Assembly: GCA_002491945.1 (NCBI GenBank)
Contig: DKWX01000050.1
Span: 1-64,000, forward strand
Length of the DNA: 64,000 nt
Source: Porphyromonadaceae bacterium UBA7141
GTDB taxonomy: Bacteria > Bacteroidota > Bacteroidia > Bacteroidales > Muribaculaceae
Direction of reading: 5' to 3'
A model generated the notes under the pieces. The model saw nothing but the letters and a program-made list of their open reading frames with translations. It did not search any database and was not told where the DNA came from. Made by a program: the position numbers and the translations under genes. This document shows positions 1 to 9,011 of the stretch, piece after piece. Each line of letters starts with the position of its first letter. The stretch's first letter is position 1.

Positions 1-64
1 CGAATATGTTTATATTCTCCTTCATTCCGCACCGGAATCGACTAAAAAACGAACCCGCATATTG
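1..64 (+). repeat. Partial copy A of the TIR-bounded intergenic repeat
   Basis: Right-hand part of a dispersed repeat, cut by the left edge of the window. It matches the interior of the neighbouring copy (about 160-224) almost base for base, including CGAATATGTTTATATTCTC and the GGAATCGACTAAAAAA block. It then runs straight into the left terminus of copy B instead of ending in its own right terminus. The two copies may have recombined, or one may have inserted into the other. It contains no coding sequence. Confidence 0.75.
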
Positions 65-251
65 TAAGTAAGTGTTCAAATTTAACCGATAGCAAATGAA
101 AGGGAATCTTTTATACAATCTTCGGCTTCTTTTTTGCCGCTTCCGGCTTGTCGTTCAGTCGAATATGTTTATATTCTCTTTCACTCCGCGCCGGAATCGA
201 CTAAAAAATAAGCCTGCATATTGTATAAATTAAATTTGAGCACTTCCTTAT
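65..251 (+). repeat. Full copy B of the TIR-bounded repeat (MITE-like)
   Basis: An element of about 187 bp that begins TAAGTAAGTGTTCAAATTTA and ends with the near-perfect inverse, TTAAATTTGAGCACTTCCTTA. The interior has no open frame of note but does contain GC-rich self-complementary blocks. Copies of the same element occur near 10.7, 24.4, 37.9 and 45.4 kb. The right end contains TAAATTTG (231-238), which matches the Bacteroidota -7 promoter box and points toward the MFS gene at 322. Calling it a MITE is inference: no transposase is present in the window. Confidence 0.8.
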
Positions 252-321
252 GTTTACCGTCGGATAGATCAGATTCCGTATTTAATTTGTAATTTTACAT
301 TATAATTAACGTTTGCTGATA

Positions 322-1557
322 ATGAAGCCTATATTTAGCGAATCGACCTCCGCTACGCCGGCGGGTGCGAAAGCAACCGATCAAAGACTCTGGAACCGGG
401 AATATGTGAAAGTGATGGTATGCAATTTTCTGCTCTTCTTCGCTTTTTATCTTCTCACACCGTTGCTCCCGATTTATCTTGATGAGCAGTTTAATGCCGA
501 CAAGGATATTCTGGGTCTCGTGCTGTCGGGTTATGTGGCAGCCACTCTGATTATCCGTCCGTTCAGCGGATTTGTGGTCGATACGTTTAATCGCAAGACG
601 GTGCTGGTGGTCTGCTTCTTTTTCTTTTTTATTCTCTTTGCCGGATATGTCGGCGCCGGAACTCTGCTGATGTTTGCAATAGTGCGCACCTTGCACGGCA
701 TCCCTTTCGGGGCAACGACTGTGGCCAACAGTACGGTGGCGCTCGATGTGCTTCCTTCATCACGGCGCAACGAGGGTATCGGATATTACGGACTCAGCAA
801 TAATCTGGCTATGGCGGTAGCCCCGAGCGCGGGTATATGTATCTACCATGCCACCGGCAATTTCATGCTTCTCTTCTGGATATCGCTCCTTTTGGCAATG
901 GCGGGGTTCTTCTGTTCCACTACTGTGAAGTTGCCGAAGGTAAAGAAGAATCCCGGGCATCCCGCTCTGAGTCTTGATCATTTCTTTCTGACGCGCGGGT
1001 GGCTTCTGGCCGTAAACATAATGTTCTTTGGCCTATGTTGGGGCGTGATGAGCAATTACGTGGCAATCTACGGTCAGCAGGAACTCGGCATCACCGACGG
1101 CACAGGGCTGTTCTTTATGCTGCTGTCTGCCGGTCTGATGACGTCGCGTCTCTTCGGCGTAAAGAGTCTGCGGAAGGGGAAGATGACGCGCAATGCCGCA
1201 GTAGGGGTATTGTTGTCGTTGGCAGGATATGGTCTGTTTGCATTCGTGGTGCATCCTTGGAGCTATTATATTTCGGCTCTGCTCATCGGTCTGGGGAACG
1301 GACAGATGTACCCGGCATTCCTGACGATGTTTGTCAAAGTGGCGCGTCATGACCAGAGGGGCACTGCCAACTCTTCGATTCTCATCTCCTGGGATCTCGG
1401 CATGGGACTCGGCATTCTGCTCGGGGGCGTAGTGGCGGAGAGTTGCGGATTTCTCACGGCTTTTCATATCGTGGCATATATGCAGGGAGCCGGGGCGCTG
1501 CTGTTTATCCTCTTTACCCGTGGATTCTTCCGTCGGCGTCAGCTCTCCGATAATTGA
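322..1557 (+). CDS. MFS family transporter
   Basis: A 411-residue polytopic inner-membrane protein of the major facilitator superfamily, probably a drug or metabolite efflux permease. Hydrophobic segments are spaced as about 12 helices. The first (FLLFFAFYLLTPLLPIYL) is followed by the family's loop-2/3 region, seen here as SGYVAATLIIRPFSGFVVD and then a basic DTFNRK segment. I take ATG 322 as the start. A TTG nine bases upstream is in frame but weak. The gene stands alone between repeat copies. The substrate cannot be read from the sequence. Confidence 0.85.
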   Translation: MKPIFSESTSATPAGAKATDQRLWNREYVKVMVCNFLLFFAFYLLTPLLPIYLDEQFNADKDILGLVLSGYVAATLIIRPFSGFVVDTFNRKTVLVVCFFFFFILFAGYVGAGTLLMFAIVRTLHGIPFGATTVANSTVALDVLPSSRRNEGIGYYGLSNNLAMAVAPSAGICIYHATGNFMLLFWISLLLAMAGFFCSTTVKLPKVKKNPGHPALSLDHFFLTRGWLLAVNIMFFGLCWGVMSNYVAIYGQQELGITDGTGLFFMLLSAGLMTSRLFGVKSLRKGKMTRNAAVGVLLSLAGYGLFAFVVHPWSYYISALLIGLGNGQMYPAFLTMFVKVARHDQRGTANSSILISWDLGMGLGILLGGVVAESCGFLTAFHIVAYMQGAGALLFILFTRGFFRRRQLSDN

Positions 1558-1593
1558 TAAGACATTTCTTCAATCTCAATAGCCATTCAATCT

Positions 1594-1668
1594 TAAGTGA
1601 GTGTTCGAATTTAACTTAAAAGATTACCGTTCGCTTGCTTATCGTTTAAATCCGAATATCTGCTTACA
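1594..1668 (+). repeat. Short degraded copy C of the TIR-bounded repeat
   Basis: The left end TAAGTGAGTGTTCGAATTTA (1594-1613) is one or two changes from the terminus of copy B. The weakly matching right end TTTAAATCCGAATATCTGCT lies about 50 bases later. Almost all of the interior is missing, as in the internally deleted copy near 10.7 kb. It lies between the MFS gene and the flavin reductase. Confidence 0.5.
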
Positions 1669-1694
1669 GATAAATTTTATAAAACGTATCTGAT

Positions 1695-2264
1695 ATGGGA
1701 AAAGTAACTTGGAAGCCCGGCACGATGGTTTATCCTGCGCCGGCGGTGCTTGTGACTTGCGGCAGCTCGCCTGCCGACTGGAACATGCTCACTGTGGCAT
1801 GGACCGGCACAATCTGCACAAACCCTGCGATGCTCTACATCAGCGTTCGTCCGGAGCGTCATTCCTATCCGCTGATTATCGACAATATGGAATTCACAAT
1901 CAATCTCACCACCGAGGCGATGGCGCGTGCCACCGACTGGGCCGGAGTCCGCTCCGGAGCCGACTACGACAAGTGGAAGGAGACAGGACTGACCCCCGTT
2001 GCGGGTGAAATGGTGAAGTCGCCCACTATCGAAGAGTCGCCTCTCTCGATTGAGTGCCGTGTCAAGACGGTGCTTCATCTGGGGAGCCACGCCATGATTA
2101 TGGCCGATGTGCTCTGCGTGCGTGCCGACGACCGTTATATCAACCCCGCTACCGGAGCGTTCTCAATGGCCGATGCCGGGCTGATGGCTTATGCCCATGG
2201 AGGATACTATGCGCTTGGCCGGCTGCTCGGCACCTTTGGCTTCTCTGTGCGCAAAAAGCCCTGA
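1695..2264 (+). CDS. Flavin reductase family protein (FMN-binding split barrel)
   Basis: A 189-residue protein of the flavin reductase-like (DIM6/NtaB) family. These bind FMN in a split beta-barrel and reduce flavin with NAD(P)H, or serve as flavoproteins of unknown substrate. The N-terminal half (YPAPAVLVTCG, then NMLTVAWTGTICTNPAMLYI) is the usual FMN-contacting part, followed by RPERHSYPLI and the N-F-T-I-N-L strand typical of the family. The length is normal. It is monocistronic and followed by a strong bidirectional terminator. Its physiological partner is unknown. Confidence 0.85.
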   Translation: MGKVTWKPGTMVYPAPAVLVTCGSSPADWNMLTVAWTGTICTNPAMLYISVRPERHSYPLIIDNMEFTINLTTEAMARATDWAGVRSGADYDKWKETGLTPVAGEMVKSPTIEESPLSIECRVKTVLHLGSHAMIMADVLCVRADDRYINPATGAFSMADAGLMAYAHGGYYALGRLLGTFGFSVRKKP

Positions 2265-2345
2265 TTCCTGCAGATTCCGATACGCCGGTGGATAATCTGA
2301 AATATTCCGGATAATCAAGGGAATCGTATCAATCCGGGTAAAATT

Positions 2346-2390
2346 AAATCAGCCGTCAGCATTTTCAGATGCAGGCGGCTGATTTCTATT
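2346..2390. terminator. Bidirectional rho-independent terminator
   Basis: AAATCAGCCG (2346-2355) pairs with CGGCTGATTT (2376-2385), with an inner GCAT/ATGC stem. It is T-rich on both flanks, so it can serve the flavin reductase on the plus strand and the phosphohexomutase on the minus strand, which converge here. Confidence 0.8.
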
Positions 2391-2418
2391 TTACCCTTGG
2401 CGGCAGGGGAATGTCAGG

Positions 2419-4170
2419 TCATTTCACGCCGAGGTCGGCAAGCACGCGGTCGATATGGCGGTCGGCCTCCTTGACAGTGTCCTCATAAGCCTCTTTGGAT
2501 GCCATTTGCTCACGCACTTCGATATAGAACTTGATTTTAGGCTCCGTGCCCGACGGACGGATTGAAATCTTGTCGCCTGCCTCGGTGAAGAACTGAAGCA
2601 CATTGGAAGTAGTGGGGAAGTTCATCTTCTCCACTGAGCCGGTGCGGATGTCGGTGCAGTTTAGGTCGGCGTAATCCTTCACAGTCACAACAGGAGATCC
2701 GGCCAGTTCCTTCGGCGGATTCTCGCGGAAGTTCTTCATCATGGCTACGATCTCATCGGCGCCGCTCTTGCCCGGACGCACCACACTCACTCCGCGTTCG
2801 CGCGAGAAGCCATACTTGGCGTAGATTTCAATCAGAAGCTCGTAGAGGTTCATATCCTTGTCGGCTGCCCAAGCGGCGATTTCGCACATCATCGATACGG
2901 CCGATACCGCATCCTTGTCGCGCACGAATGTCTCGGCCAGGAATCCGTAGCTTTCCTCGCCGCCCCCCAGATAGCGCTCCTTGCCTTCAAGGTTGCGCAT
3001 CACGTCGGCTATCCATTTGAAGCCAGTGTAGCAGTCATAGCATTTCACATTGTTGGTCTCGGCGATACGCTTGATGGTCTCGGTGGTGACGATAGTCTTG
3101 ACGCAATATTCGTTGCCTTCGATTTTGCCGAGTTCCACATTGCGAGTGATGAGGTAGTAGAGGAATATCATCACGATCTGATTGCCGTTGACGAGCTGAT
3201 ATTCGCCCTGCTTGTCGCGCACCACCACTCCGATACGGTCGGAGTCGGGGTCGGATGCCAGCACGATGCTTGCGCCTGTCTCTTTGGCTTTTGCGATAGC
3301 CATTGACATGGCTTCTGCATTCTCCGGATTGGGGGAGATGACGGTCGGGAAGTTGCCGTCTTTCACATCCTGTTCAGGCACATGTATGACATTCTTGAAT
3401 CCCCAGCGTGACAGAGAGTCGTAGATAAGCATGGAGCCTACGCCGTGAATCGGGGTATAGACTATCTTCATATCGGCATGGCGGCGGTCGGACTCAGGCG
3501 AGAGCGACAGCCCGAGTATCTCTTCAAGGTAGGGTTCGTCGACATCTTTGCCGATAATCTGTATGAGTTCGGGGTTGGCCTCGAATTTAATCTGGTCAAC
3601 AGATGTTATGGCGTTGACGTAGGCGATTGTCTCTACATCGTGGGGGGCAATCATCTGGGCCCCGTCGCTCCAGTAAGCTTTGTAGCCGTTGTATTCCTTG
3701 GGATTGTGTGATGCAGTGATGTTGACACCGCTCTGACAGCCGAGGTGTCGGATAGCGTAAGATACCTCCGGAGTCGGCCGGCAATCGTCGAACAGATACA
3801 CCTTGATTCCGTTGGCAGAGAAGATAGCGGCCACCATCTCGGCGAATTTACGCGAGTTGTTGCGCACATCGTGGCCCACGGCTACTGAAATCTGCGGGAG
3901 GTCTTTAAAGCATTCTTTCAGATAGTTGGCCAGACCCTGTGTGGCTGCGCCAACGGTATAGATATTCATGCGGTTGGTGCCTGCACCCATGATGCCGCGA
4001 AGGCCGCCGGTACCGAATTCGAGGTCTTTGTAGAATGAATCGATCAGTTCGGTGTGGTCCGGATTGTCGAGAAGTGCCTTGACGGCAGTGCGTGTTTCTT
4101 CATCGTATTGCGGACCGAGCCATTTCTCGGCTCGCTCGATACATGTTTTCAATAAAGTTTCGTTATCCAT
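2419..4170 (-). CDS. Phosphoglucomutase/phosphomannomutase family (alpha-D-phosphohexomutase)
   Basis: A 583-residue cytosolic enzyme that interconverts hexose 1- and 6-phosphates, of the long PGM2-like type. All four family motifs are present: the phosphoserine loop TASHNPKEYNG (Ser154), the metal loop DPDSDR (307-312), the sugar-binding loop GGGEESYG (402-409) and the phosphate-binding loop RPSGTEPK (538-545). It begins with the family's GTGGLRG segment near residues 53-59. It is monocistronic and divergent from yicC. The preferred sugar (glucose, mannose or a pentose phosphate) cannot be settled from sequence alone. Confidence 0.93.
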   Translation of the reverse strand: MDNETLLKTCIERAEKWLGPQYDEETRTAVKALLDNPDHTELIDSFYKDLEFGTGGLRGIMGAGTNRMNIYTVGAATQGLANYLKECFKDLPQISVAVGHDVRNNSRKFAEMVAAIFSANGIKVYLFDDCRPTPEVSYAIRHLGCQSGVNITASHNPKEYNGYKAYWSDGAQMIAPHDVETIAYVNAITSVDQIKFEANPELIQIIGKDVDEPYLEEILGLSLSPESDRRHADMKIVYTPIHGVGSMLIYDSLSRWGFKNVIHVPEQDVKDGNFPTVISPNPENAEAMSMAIAKAKETGASIVLASDPDSDRIGVVVRDKQGEYQLVNGNQIVMIFLYYLITRNVELGKIEGNEYCVKTIVTTETIKRIAETNNVKCYDCYTGFKWIADVMRNLEGKERYLGGGEESYGFLAETFVRDKDAVSAVSMMCEIAAWAADKDMNLYELLIEIYAKYGFSRERGVSVVRPGKSGADEIVAMMKNFRENPPKELAGSPVVTVKDYADLNCTDIRTGSVEKMNFPTTSNVLQFFTEAGDKISIRPSGTEPKIKFYIEVREQMASKEAYEDTVKEADRHIDRVLADLGVK

Positions 4171-4253
4171 CGGATTGAATATAAGGGGTTAAATTGTAGT
4201 TGCTTTTTATACAGGGTGGTGCCCGCAGGCACAAGGATATACTTCCCGAACCA

Positions 4254-4261
4254 CAAATGTA
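4254..4261 (-). promoter_or_regulatory. Candidate -7 box for the phosphohexomutase gene
   Basis: On the minus strand this reads TACATTTG, matching the Bacteroidota TAnnTTTG box about 85 bases before the start codon. I see no good -33 TTTG at the expected distance, so this is a moderate call. A small hairpin (GTGCC/GGCAC, about 4219-4232) lies in the resulting leader. Confidence 0.45.
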
Positions 4262-4300
4262 ATAAAAAATAGCCGGAAATCAGTGTTGTAAAGGTGAAAA

Positions 4301-4332
4301 ATTGTTTTGCGTGCGAAATTTCATTAAATTTG
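4301..4332 (+). promoter_or_regulatory. Promoter of yicC-gmk-nadD
   Basis: TTG (4302-4304), a 20-base spacer and TAAATTTG (4325-4332) fit the Bacteroidota housekeeping promoter. Transcription would start near 4339 and leave a leader of about 150 bases before yicC. Confidence 0.65.
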
Positions 4333-4487
4333 CAATGTAATATACTCCTCCCTCTCTGCGGGTCTGCATCTCTGCGTCTGCAGTGGCGGTCGCCGATCAC
4401 TATGACCCGGGCTGACTGTGAGGCCTTGTCCTCCGCCTCCGCCGCAATAACTTTACTGACACCGATTTTCTTAGACACTGATACCTT

Positions 4488-5378
4488 ATGATATTGTCAA
4501 TGACAGGCTTCGGCCGAGGCATAGCATCTTCGCCCGAACGTAAAATCACGGTTGAAATCAAGTCGCTTAATTCCAAGCAACTCGATCTCTTTATGCGCGT
4601 GCCGTCTTGTTTCCGCGAACTCGAAATCGATGCGCGCACCCGGATAGCCCCGGCTCTGGAGCGCGGCAAAGTGGAGATGACCGCGGCTGTGGAGCATACC
4701 GAACCCACATCAAATGCTACTCTCAATCTCCCCGTAATCGAGTCATATCGTGCCCAGGTGGAGGAGATGGCAGCCCGCCTTGGCATCGAGCCTCCGGCTG
4801 ACTGGTATGCCACACTGCTGCGCCTCCCTGATACGCTTCAGACAAAGGTGGAGGAGATTCATCCGGCCGACCGCGATGCCTTCTTTGAAGCCGCATGTGC
4901 CGCAGTGGATGCCCTTACTGATTTCCGTATCACGGAGGGACGCAAGCTTTACGATTTCTTCTGCGATAAAATCGCCAATATCGGATCGCTGCTTTCGCAA
5001 GTGGAGCCTTTCGAAAAATCCCGAATCGAGAAAATCCGCCAGCGACTTGAGGAGCAGCTTGCCTCTCTGCGCAGCATAGACTATGACAAAGGGCGGCTCG
5101 AGCAGGAACTGATTTTCTATATCGAAAAACTTGATGTCAGTGAGGAAAAACTTCGTCTGCGCTCTCACCTTGATTATTTCCTCGACACTCTCGGAGAGCC
5201 GGAGGGACCGCGCCCGGAAGCCGGACAGGGTAAGAAACTCGGTTTCATAGCTCAGGAAATGGGGCGTGAAATCAATACCCTCGGCTCAAAGAGCAACAAC
5301 GCCGAGATGCAGAAAATAGTGGTGCGTATGAAAGACGAACTCGAGCAGATAAAAGAGCAAGTGCTCAACGTCCTCTGA
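4488..5378 (+). CDS. YicC/YloC family endoribonuclease
   Basis: A 296-residue protein of the YicC family, shown in E. coli to be an endoribonuclease acting in RNA turnover. The family hallmarks are the exact N-terminus (MxxSMTGFGRG) and the C-terminal DUF1732 block beginning LGFIAQEMGREINTLGSKS and ending in a charged helix. Length and domain order are normal. It is followed after 114 bases by guanylate kinase, an adjacency common in bacteria, and probably shares the 4301 promoter. Confidence 0.92.
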   Translation: MILSMTGFGRGIASSPERKITVEIKSLNSKQLDLFMRVPSCFRELEIDARTRIAPALERGKVEMTAAVEHTEPTSNATLNLPVIESYRAQVEEMAARLGIEPPADWYATLLRLPDTLQTKVEEIHPADRDAFFEAACAAVDALTDFRITEGRKLYDFFCDKIANIGSLLSQVEPFEKSRIEKIRQRLEEQLASLRSIDYDKGRLEQELIFYIEKLDVSEEKLRLRSHLDYFLDTLGEPEGPRPEAGQGKKLGFIAQEMGREINTLGSKSNNAEMQKIVVRMKDELEQIKEQVLNVL

Positions 5379-5492
5379 TTATTCCACGCAAGGGCTCAGG
5401 CAAAGAAAAAATTATTTTTTCCCCACCCCCTCACACACCGAAAAATGCAGACCCTATATCCCGAACCCAGCCTCTCCCTCAATACCAACCAG

Positions 5493-6062
5493 ATGAACGG
5501 AAAGATCATAATCCTCTCCGCCCCTTCGGGCACCGGCAAATCCACCATCATATCGCGGATTATCGACAATCAGGAGCTTCGCCTCGGATTCTCGATTTCG
5601 GCCACAAGCCGCGCGCCGCGTGGCGAGGAGCAGGACGGAAGGGAATATTATTTCATATCCAACGAAGATTTTCACCGGCGGGTCGAACGCGGCGATTTCG
5701 TGGAATGGGAAGAGGTGTATCCCGGCACCTGCTATGGCACATTGCGCAGTGAAGTGGAGCGTGTCACCTCCGGCGGCCGTAATCTTATAATGGATATCGA
5801 TGTCAGAGGCGGACTCAATGTGAAACGCTGCTATGGCGACGAGGCTCTCTCGATATTTATACTTCCGCCAAGTCTGGAGACTCTCGAACGGAGGCTGCGC
5901 GGGCGTGCCACTGACCCGGAAGAGCGTATACGCAAACGTCTGGCAAAGGCTGAATACGAACTCGGGTTTGCCGACAGCTATGATTGCCAGGTGGTCAACG
6001 ACGACCTTGACCGCGCCGTCTCGGAAGTGGCCGCACTGATAAAGGATTTTCTCACCGACTGA
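5493..6062 (+). CDS. gmk: Guanylate kinase
   Basis: Converts GMP and ATP to GDP and ADP. The P-loop APSGTGKST stands close to the N-terminus (about residues 8-16), followed by the GMP-binding region (SATSRAPRGEEQDGREYYF) and the lid (RLRGRATDPEERIRKRL). ATG 5493 gives the usual start MNGKIIILS and 189 residues. An in-frame ATG at 5445 would add 16 residues with no homology to the family. Its stop overlaps the nadD start by one base (TGATG), so the two are translationally coupled. Confidence 0.95.
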   Translation: MNGKIIILSAPSGTGKSTIISRIIDNQELRLGFSISATSRAPRGEEQDGREYYFISNEDFHRRVERGDFVEWEEVYPGTCYGTLRSEVERVTSGGRNLIMDIDVRGGLNVKRCYGDEALSIFILPPSLETLERRLRGRATDPEERIRKRLAKAEYELGFADSYDCQVVNDDLDRAVSEVAALIKDFLTD

Positions 6063-6709
6063 TGTATGCCATGTCTGCCCTGAACCATGACGCCCCACCG
6101 CCACGCCGTGTAATCGGTATCTTCGGAGGCACCTTCGACCCTCCTCACTGCGGACATCTCGCCGTGGCGTCGGCCGCATTGCAGCAGGGGGGAGTGGATG
6201 AGGTGTGGCTTATGGTGAGTCCCTGCAATCCATTTAAGAGCGGACGTCGCATATCTCCCGAATCCGACCGGCTGGCCATGACCAGGCTTGCCATTGACTC
6301 AATTCCGCAACCGCAGCGCAGGTACATTAGAGTGAGCGACTTCGAGACTCATATGCCGCGCCCGTCGTACACCATCGCTACGCTGCGCGCTTTGGCCGAA
6401 GCTTATCCGGACTGCACATTCCGCCTAATCGTGGGGGGCGATAATCTCTCGGCCTTCGGCCGATGGAAATCCCCCGATGAGATAATCCGGGATTTCGGTC
6501 TTATAGTCTATCCGCGTCCCGGCGATGAGGAGGCAGAATGTGACAAAATACCCCCCGGATGTGTTATACTTCAGGGAGTGGCTCTGAAAGGGGAGAACTC
6601 TACGGCCATAAGGCGTGCGCTGGCACGCGGCGGAGAGCCTGAAGGGGTGCCTCCGCAGGTGGTCAGATATATTAATGATAAAGGGTTATATAATGAATAC
6701 ACCGACTGA
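6062..6709 (+). CDS. nadD: Nicotinate-nucleotide adenylyltransferase
   Basis: A 215-residue NAD-biosynthesis enzyme that adenylates nicotinate mononucleotide. It has the nucleotidyltransferase signature GIFGGTFDPPHCGHL (an HxGH-type motif read as HCGH) near residues 19-33. The C-terminal motif normally read as ISSTxIR appears here as NSTAIRRAL. It is coupled to gmk. A start a few codons further in (Met 4 of this frame) is possible. The 3' end overlaps the next gene by 17 bases. Confidence 0.92.
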   Translation: MYAMSALNHDAPPPRRVIGIFGGTFDPPHCGHLAVASAALQQGGVDEVWLMVSPCNPFKSGRRISPESDRLAMTRLAIDSIPQPQRRYIRVSDFETHMPRPSYTIATLRALAEAYPDCTFRLIVGGDNLSAFGRWKSPDEIIRDFGLIVYPRPGDEEAECDKIPPGCVILQGVALKGENSTAIRRALARGGEPEGVPPQVVRYINDKGLYNEYTD

Positions 6710-7367
6710 AGAGATGCACAGTATGCGCACGCGCCTGCTTGGCCTGACGGCTTTGGCCGCAGAATATTGCGTCACTGTCGAAAATGCCGCGGAGGATAAT
6801 CCCGATTCGTTTGTGGCTTCCATGATTCGGCTGTTGCCACGTCTGTATATGGAATTTACCGACATTGTGACCCGGCGTGACCTCAGCCGTTTTGCCGGGC
6901 ATGACGACGACGATGACGGCGACGGCTGCGTATGCTCCGACCCGGAATGCGGGCATCATCACCATCATCATCCCCACGACGAGGATGAATGGGATGAGTA
7001 CGGTTCTGTGGCGCTTGAGGAGGATAACGACATGGATGAAGCATATTACGCTTCATATGTAGATGAAGATTACTATAATAGTGTGCGCCGGCACATCGGT
7101 CTGCTTCTCGGTCCCGAAGATGTGTTTCTTGAGACGTTTGAGGAAGATATGAAATACAGCGACACCCCCATAGCTTCATCCGTATCCGAATGTCTGGCCG
7201 ACATATTCCAGTCGCTGTATAATTTTGTATCAGTGGTGAAGGATACCGATGGCGACCGCCTTGAGGAGGCCTATCGCCACGCCCGCGAGGAATTTGTGGC
7301 CTACTGGAGCCAGACGCTGTGCAATGTGCTCCGAGCTCTCAACCATATTTATTACAGCAATAAGTAA
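6693..7367 (+). CDS. DUF5063 domain-containing protein with Asp/His/Cys-rich insert
   Basis: A 224-residue cytosolic protein resembling the DUF5063 family found in Bacteroidetes; its function is unknown. Two helical parts (about 1-65 and 115-224) flank a striking low-complexity stretch at residues 71-103. That stretch has five Asp, then Cys79, Cys81 and Cys86, six consecutive His (88-93) and an acidic run, which together suggest metal binding or storage. I chose ATG 6693 because upstream codons read through nadD. It overlaps nadD by 17 bases, so co-translation is likely. Confidence 0.75.
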   Translation: MNTPTEEMHSMRTRLLGLTALAAEYCVTVENAAEDNPDSFVASMIRLLPRLYMEFTDIVTRRDLSRFAGHDDDDDGDGCVCSDPECGHHHHHHPHDEDEWDEYGSVALEEDNDMDEAYYASYVDEDYYNSVRRHIGLLLGPEDVFLETFEEDMKYSDTPIASSVSECLADIFQSLYNFVSVVKDTDGDRLEEAYRHAREEFVAYWSQTLCNVLRALNHIYYSNK

Positions 7368-7426
7368 ATGCTTGAATGCAAGCGAAGTGGCTGTGAAAAA
7401 CAAGTCATAATATCACACATACCATC

Positions 7427-8884
7427 ATGCCCCGACATAATCAGGATTACGATTTAAATGATCTGACACGCGACCTGCCGTCGCGCGTGCAGGAAGACAT
7501 GGCGCTCAATTCTGCCATTGAGATGCCTTCATGCGCGGCCGAACGTATAGCGGCCATGCTCAATACGAGTGTCTGCAATTTCTTTGCCGTTGCCGAGGCC
7601 GAAGAGGTGCTTGCCAATCATGGCTTCACTGAGCTTGATCCGGCGGCCGACTGGAAGCTGCTGCCCGGCGGCCGCTATTACATGAAGCATAACGACACGG
7701 CGCTCTTCGCATTTGTGTGCGGCACGGTGCCTCCTCCGGTCGGGGGGTTCCATATCATTGCCTCGCATAGCGATAGCCCCGGATTCAAACTCAAGCCGAA
7801 TCCGGAGATCTACGGCGACGGAGGCGTAGTGAGTCTGAATGTGGAAAAGTACGGAGGTCCGATTATGTATACCTGGTTCGACCGTCCGCTGTCGATAGCG
7901 GCACGACTGATGTTGCGCGGCGACGATCCGTTGCATCCCGTCACACGTCTGGTCGACCTGATTAATGCCGTGGCCGTGATTCCTCATCTGGCGATTCATT
8001 TCAACCGTGCCGTCAACGACGGCAACCCTCTGTCGGTGCAAAAAGATATGAAGCCTGTGATGGGGTATATGTCGGTCGAGGAGTTTAATGAAAAGAAGGC
8101 GCGCGGAGGCGTTGTCAAGTGTTTGCTGGCCGATGAGGCCGGTGTGGAGCCGGAGGATATTCTGGCTTACGAGGCCGTGCTCTATCCGGTGGATTCGGTT
8201 TTCCCGGGCGTAGGATACAATGAGGATTATATTGTGTCGCCGCGTCTCGACGACCTCTCGATGGCTTTTGCCTCACTCTGTGCGCTGACTGAAACCTGCG
8301 GCGACTCCGTGCGCGCCACCCGTCTGATGGCCATTTTCGACAATGAAGAGACAGGCTCCGGCACCCGTCAGGGAGCCGCCGCTCCGACATTGCGCAATCT
8401 TATGCACCGCATCTGCGCGTCATATGAAGAAGAGCAGTGCCCCGCAGAAGAGTCAATGGCTCAGCCGGCCGATTCATCAGTGCGCCTCTACCGCGCGTTG
8501 GAGCGCACGTTTATGATTTCGGCCGACGATGCCCACGCATGGCATCCGAATTATCCAGAGAAATATGACCCGACGAATCATCCGGTGCTCGGAGGCGGCC
8601 CTGTAGTGAAAATCAATGCCAACTGCAAATACATGACCGATCCGCGCGGCGATGCCGTGTTCCGCGCGCTCTGCGAAGAGGCCGGTGTGAAATGCCAGTA
8701 TTTCGTCAATCACGCGGATGTGGCAGGCGGAAGCACACTCGGCAATATCCTCACATCGCAACTCGATATAGCCGGAGTCGACATGGGTTGCGCCATATGG
8801 GCCATGCACTCCGCCTGCGAGACCGGCAGCATCAGTGACCTCAACGACACGGTGGCCGTATTCAGCCGCTTCTACCGTAGCTGA
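7427..8884 (+). CDS. M18 family aminopeptidase (aspartyl aminopeptidase type)
   Basis: A 485-residue cocatalytic metallopeptidase that removes N-terminal residues from peptides in the cytosol. M18 hallmarks are the first metal ligand in ASHSDSPGFKLKP, the DNEETGSGTRQGA motif carrying the catalytic Glu and metal Glu, and the late HPNYPEKYDPTNHPVLGGGP block with a metal His. Length is normal. It starts 59 bases after the DUF5063 gene and could be read from the same transcript. Nothing is missing from the catalytic set that I can see. Confidence 0.93.
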   Translation: MPRHNQDYDLNDLTRDLPSRVQEDMALNSAIEMPSCAAERIAAMLNTSVCNFFAVAEAEEVLANHGFTELDPAADWKLLPGGRYYMKHNDTALFAFVCGTVPPPVGGFHIIASHSDSPGFKLKPNPEIYGDGGVVSLNVEKYGGPIMYTWFDRPLSIAARLMLRGDDPLHPVTRLVDLINAVAVIPHLAIHFNRAVNDGNPLSVQKDMKPVMGYMSVEEFNEKKARGGVVKCLLADEAGVEPEDILAYEAVLYPVDSVFPGVGYNEDYIVSPRLDDLSMAFASLCALTETCGDSVRATRLMAIFDNEETGSGTRQGAAAPTLRNLMHRICASYEEEQCPAEESMAQPADSSVRLYRALERTFMISADDAHAWHPNYPEKYDPTNHPVLGGGPVVKINANCKYMTDPRGDAVFRALCEEAGVKCQYFVNHADVAGGSTLGNILTSQLDIAGVDMGCAIWAMHSACETGSISDLNDTVAVFSRFYRS

Positions 8885-9003
8885 GCCTCCCTCTCCCCGC
8901 AGGAACCCGCGCCGTCCTATGATATGCGCCGATATTGACCCGCCTGACTGCGCTCAGATGAGAAATATTTCTCTCAAAGAGGGTGAATCTCGCAAAAATT
9001 GTG

Positions 9004-9011
9004 TAATTTTG
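9004..9011 (+). promoter_or_regulatory. Candidate -7 box for tig; start of a long leader
   Basis: TAATTTTG matches TAnnTTTG. I see no convincing -33 element. If it is used, tig has a 5' leader of about 230 bases (9018-9250). That stretch contains one small hairpin (GTCTCT/AGAGAC, 9110-9128) and no recognisable gene. Confidence 0.45.

Noticed and set aside
6954..6975. Vector-derived His tag
   Set aside because: The six His codons are mixed (CAT/CAC), sit mid-protein in a larger Asp/Cys/His-rich stretch and are in a native operon context.
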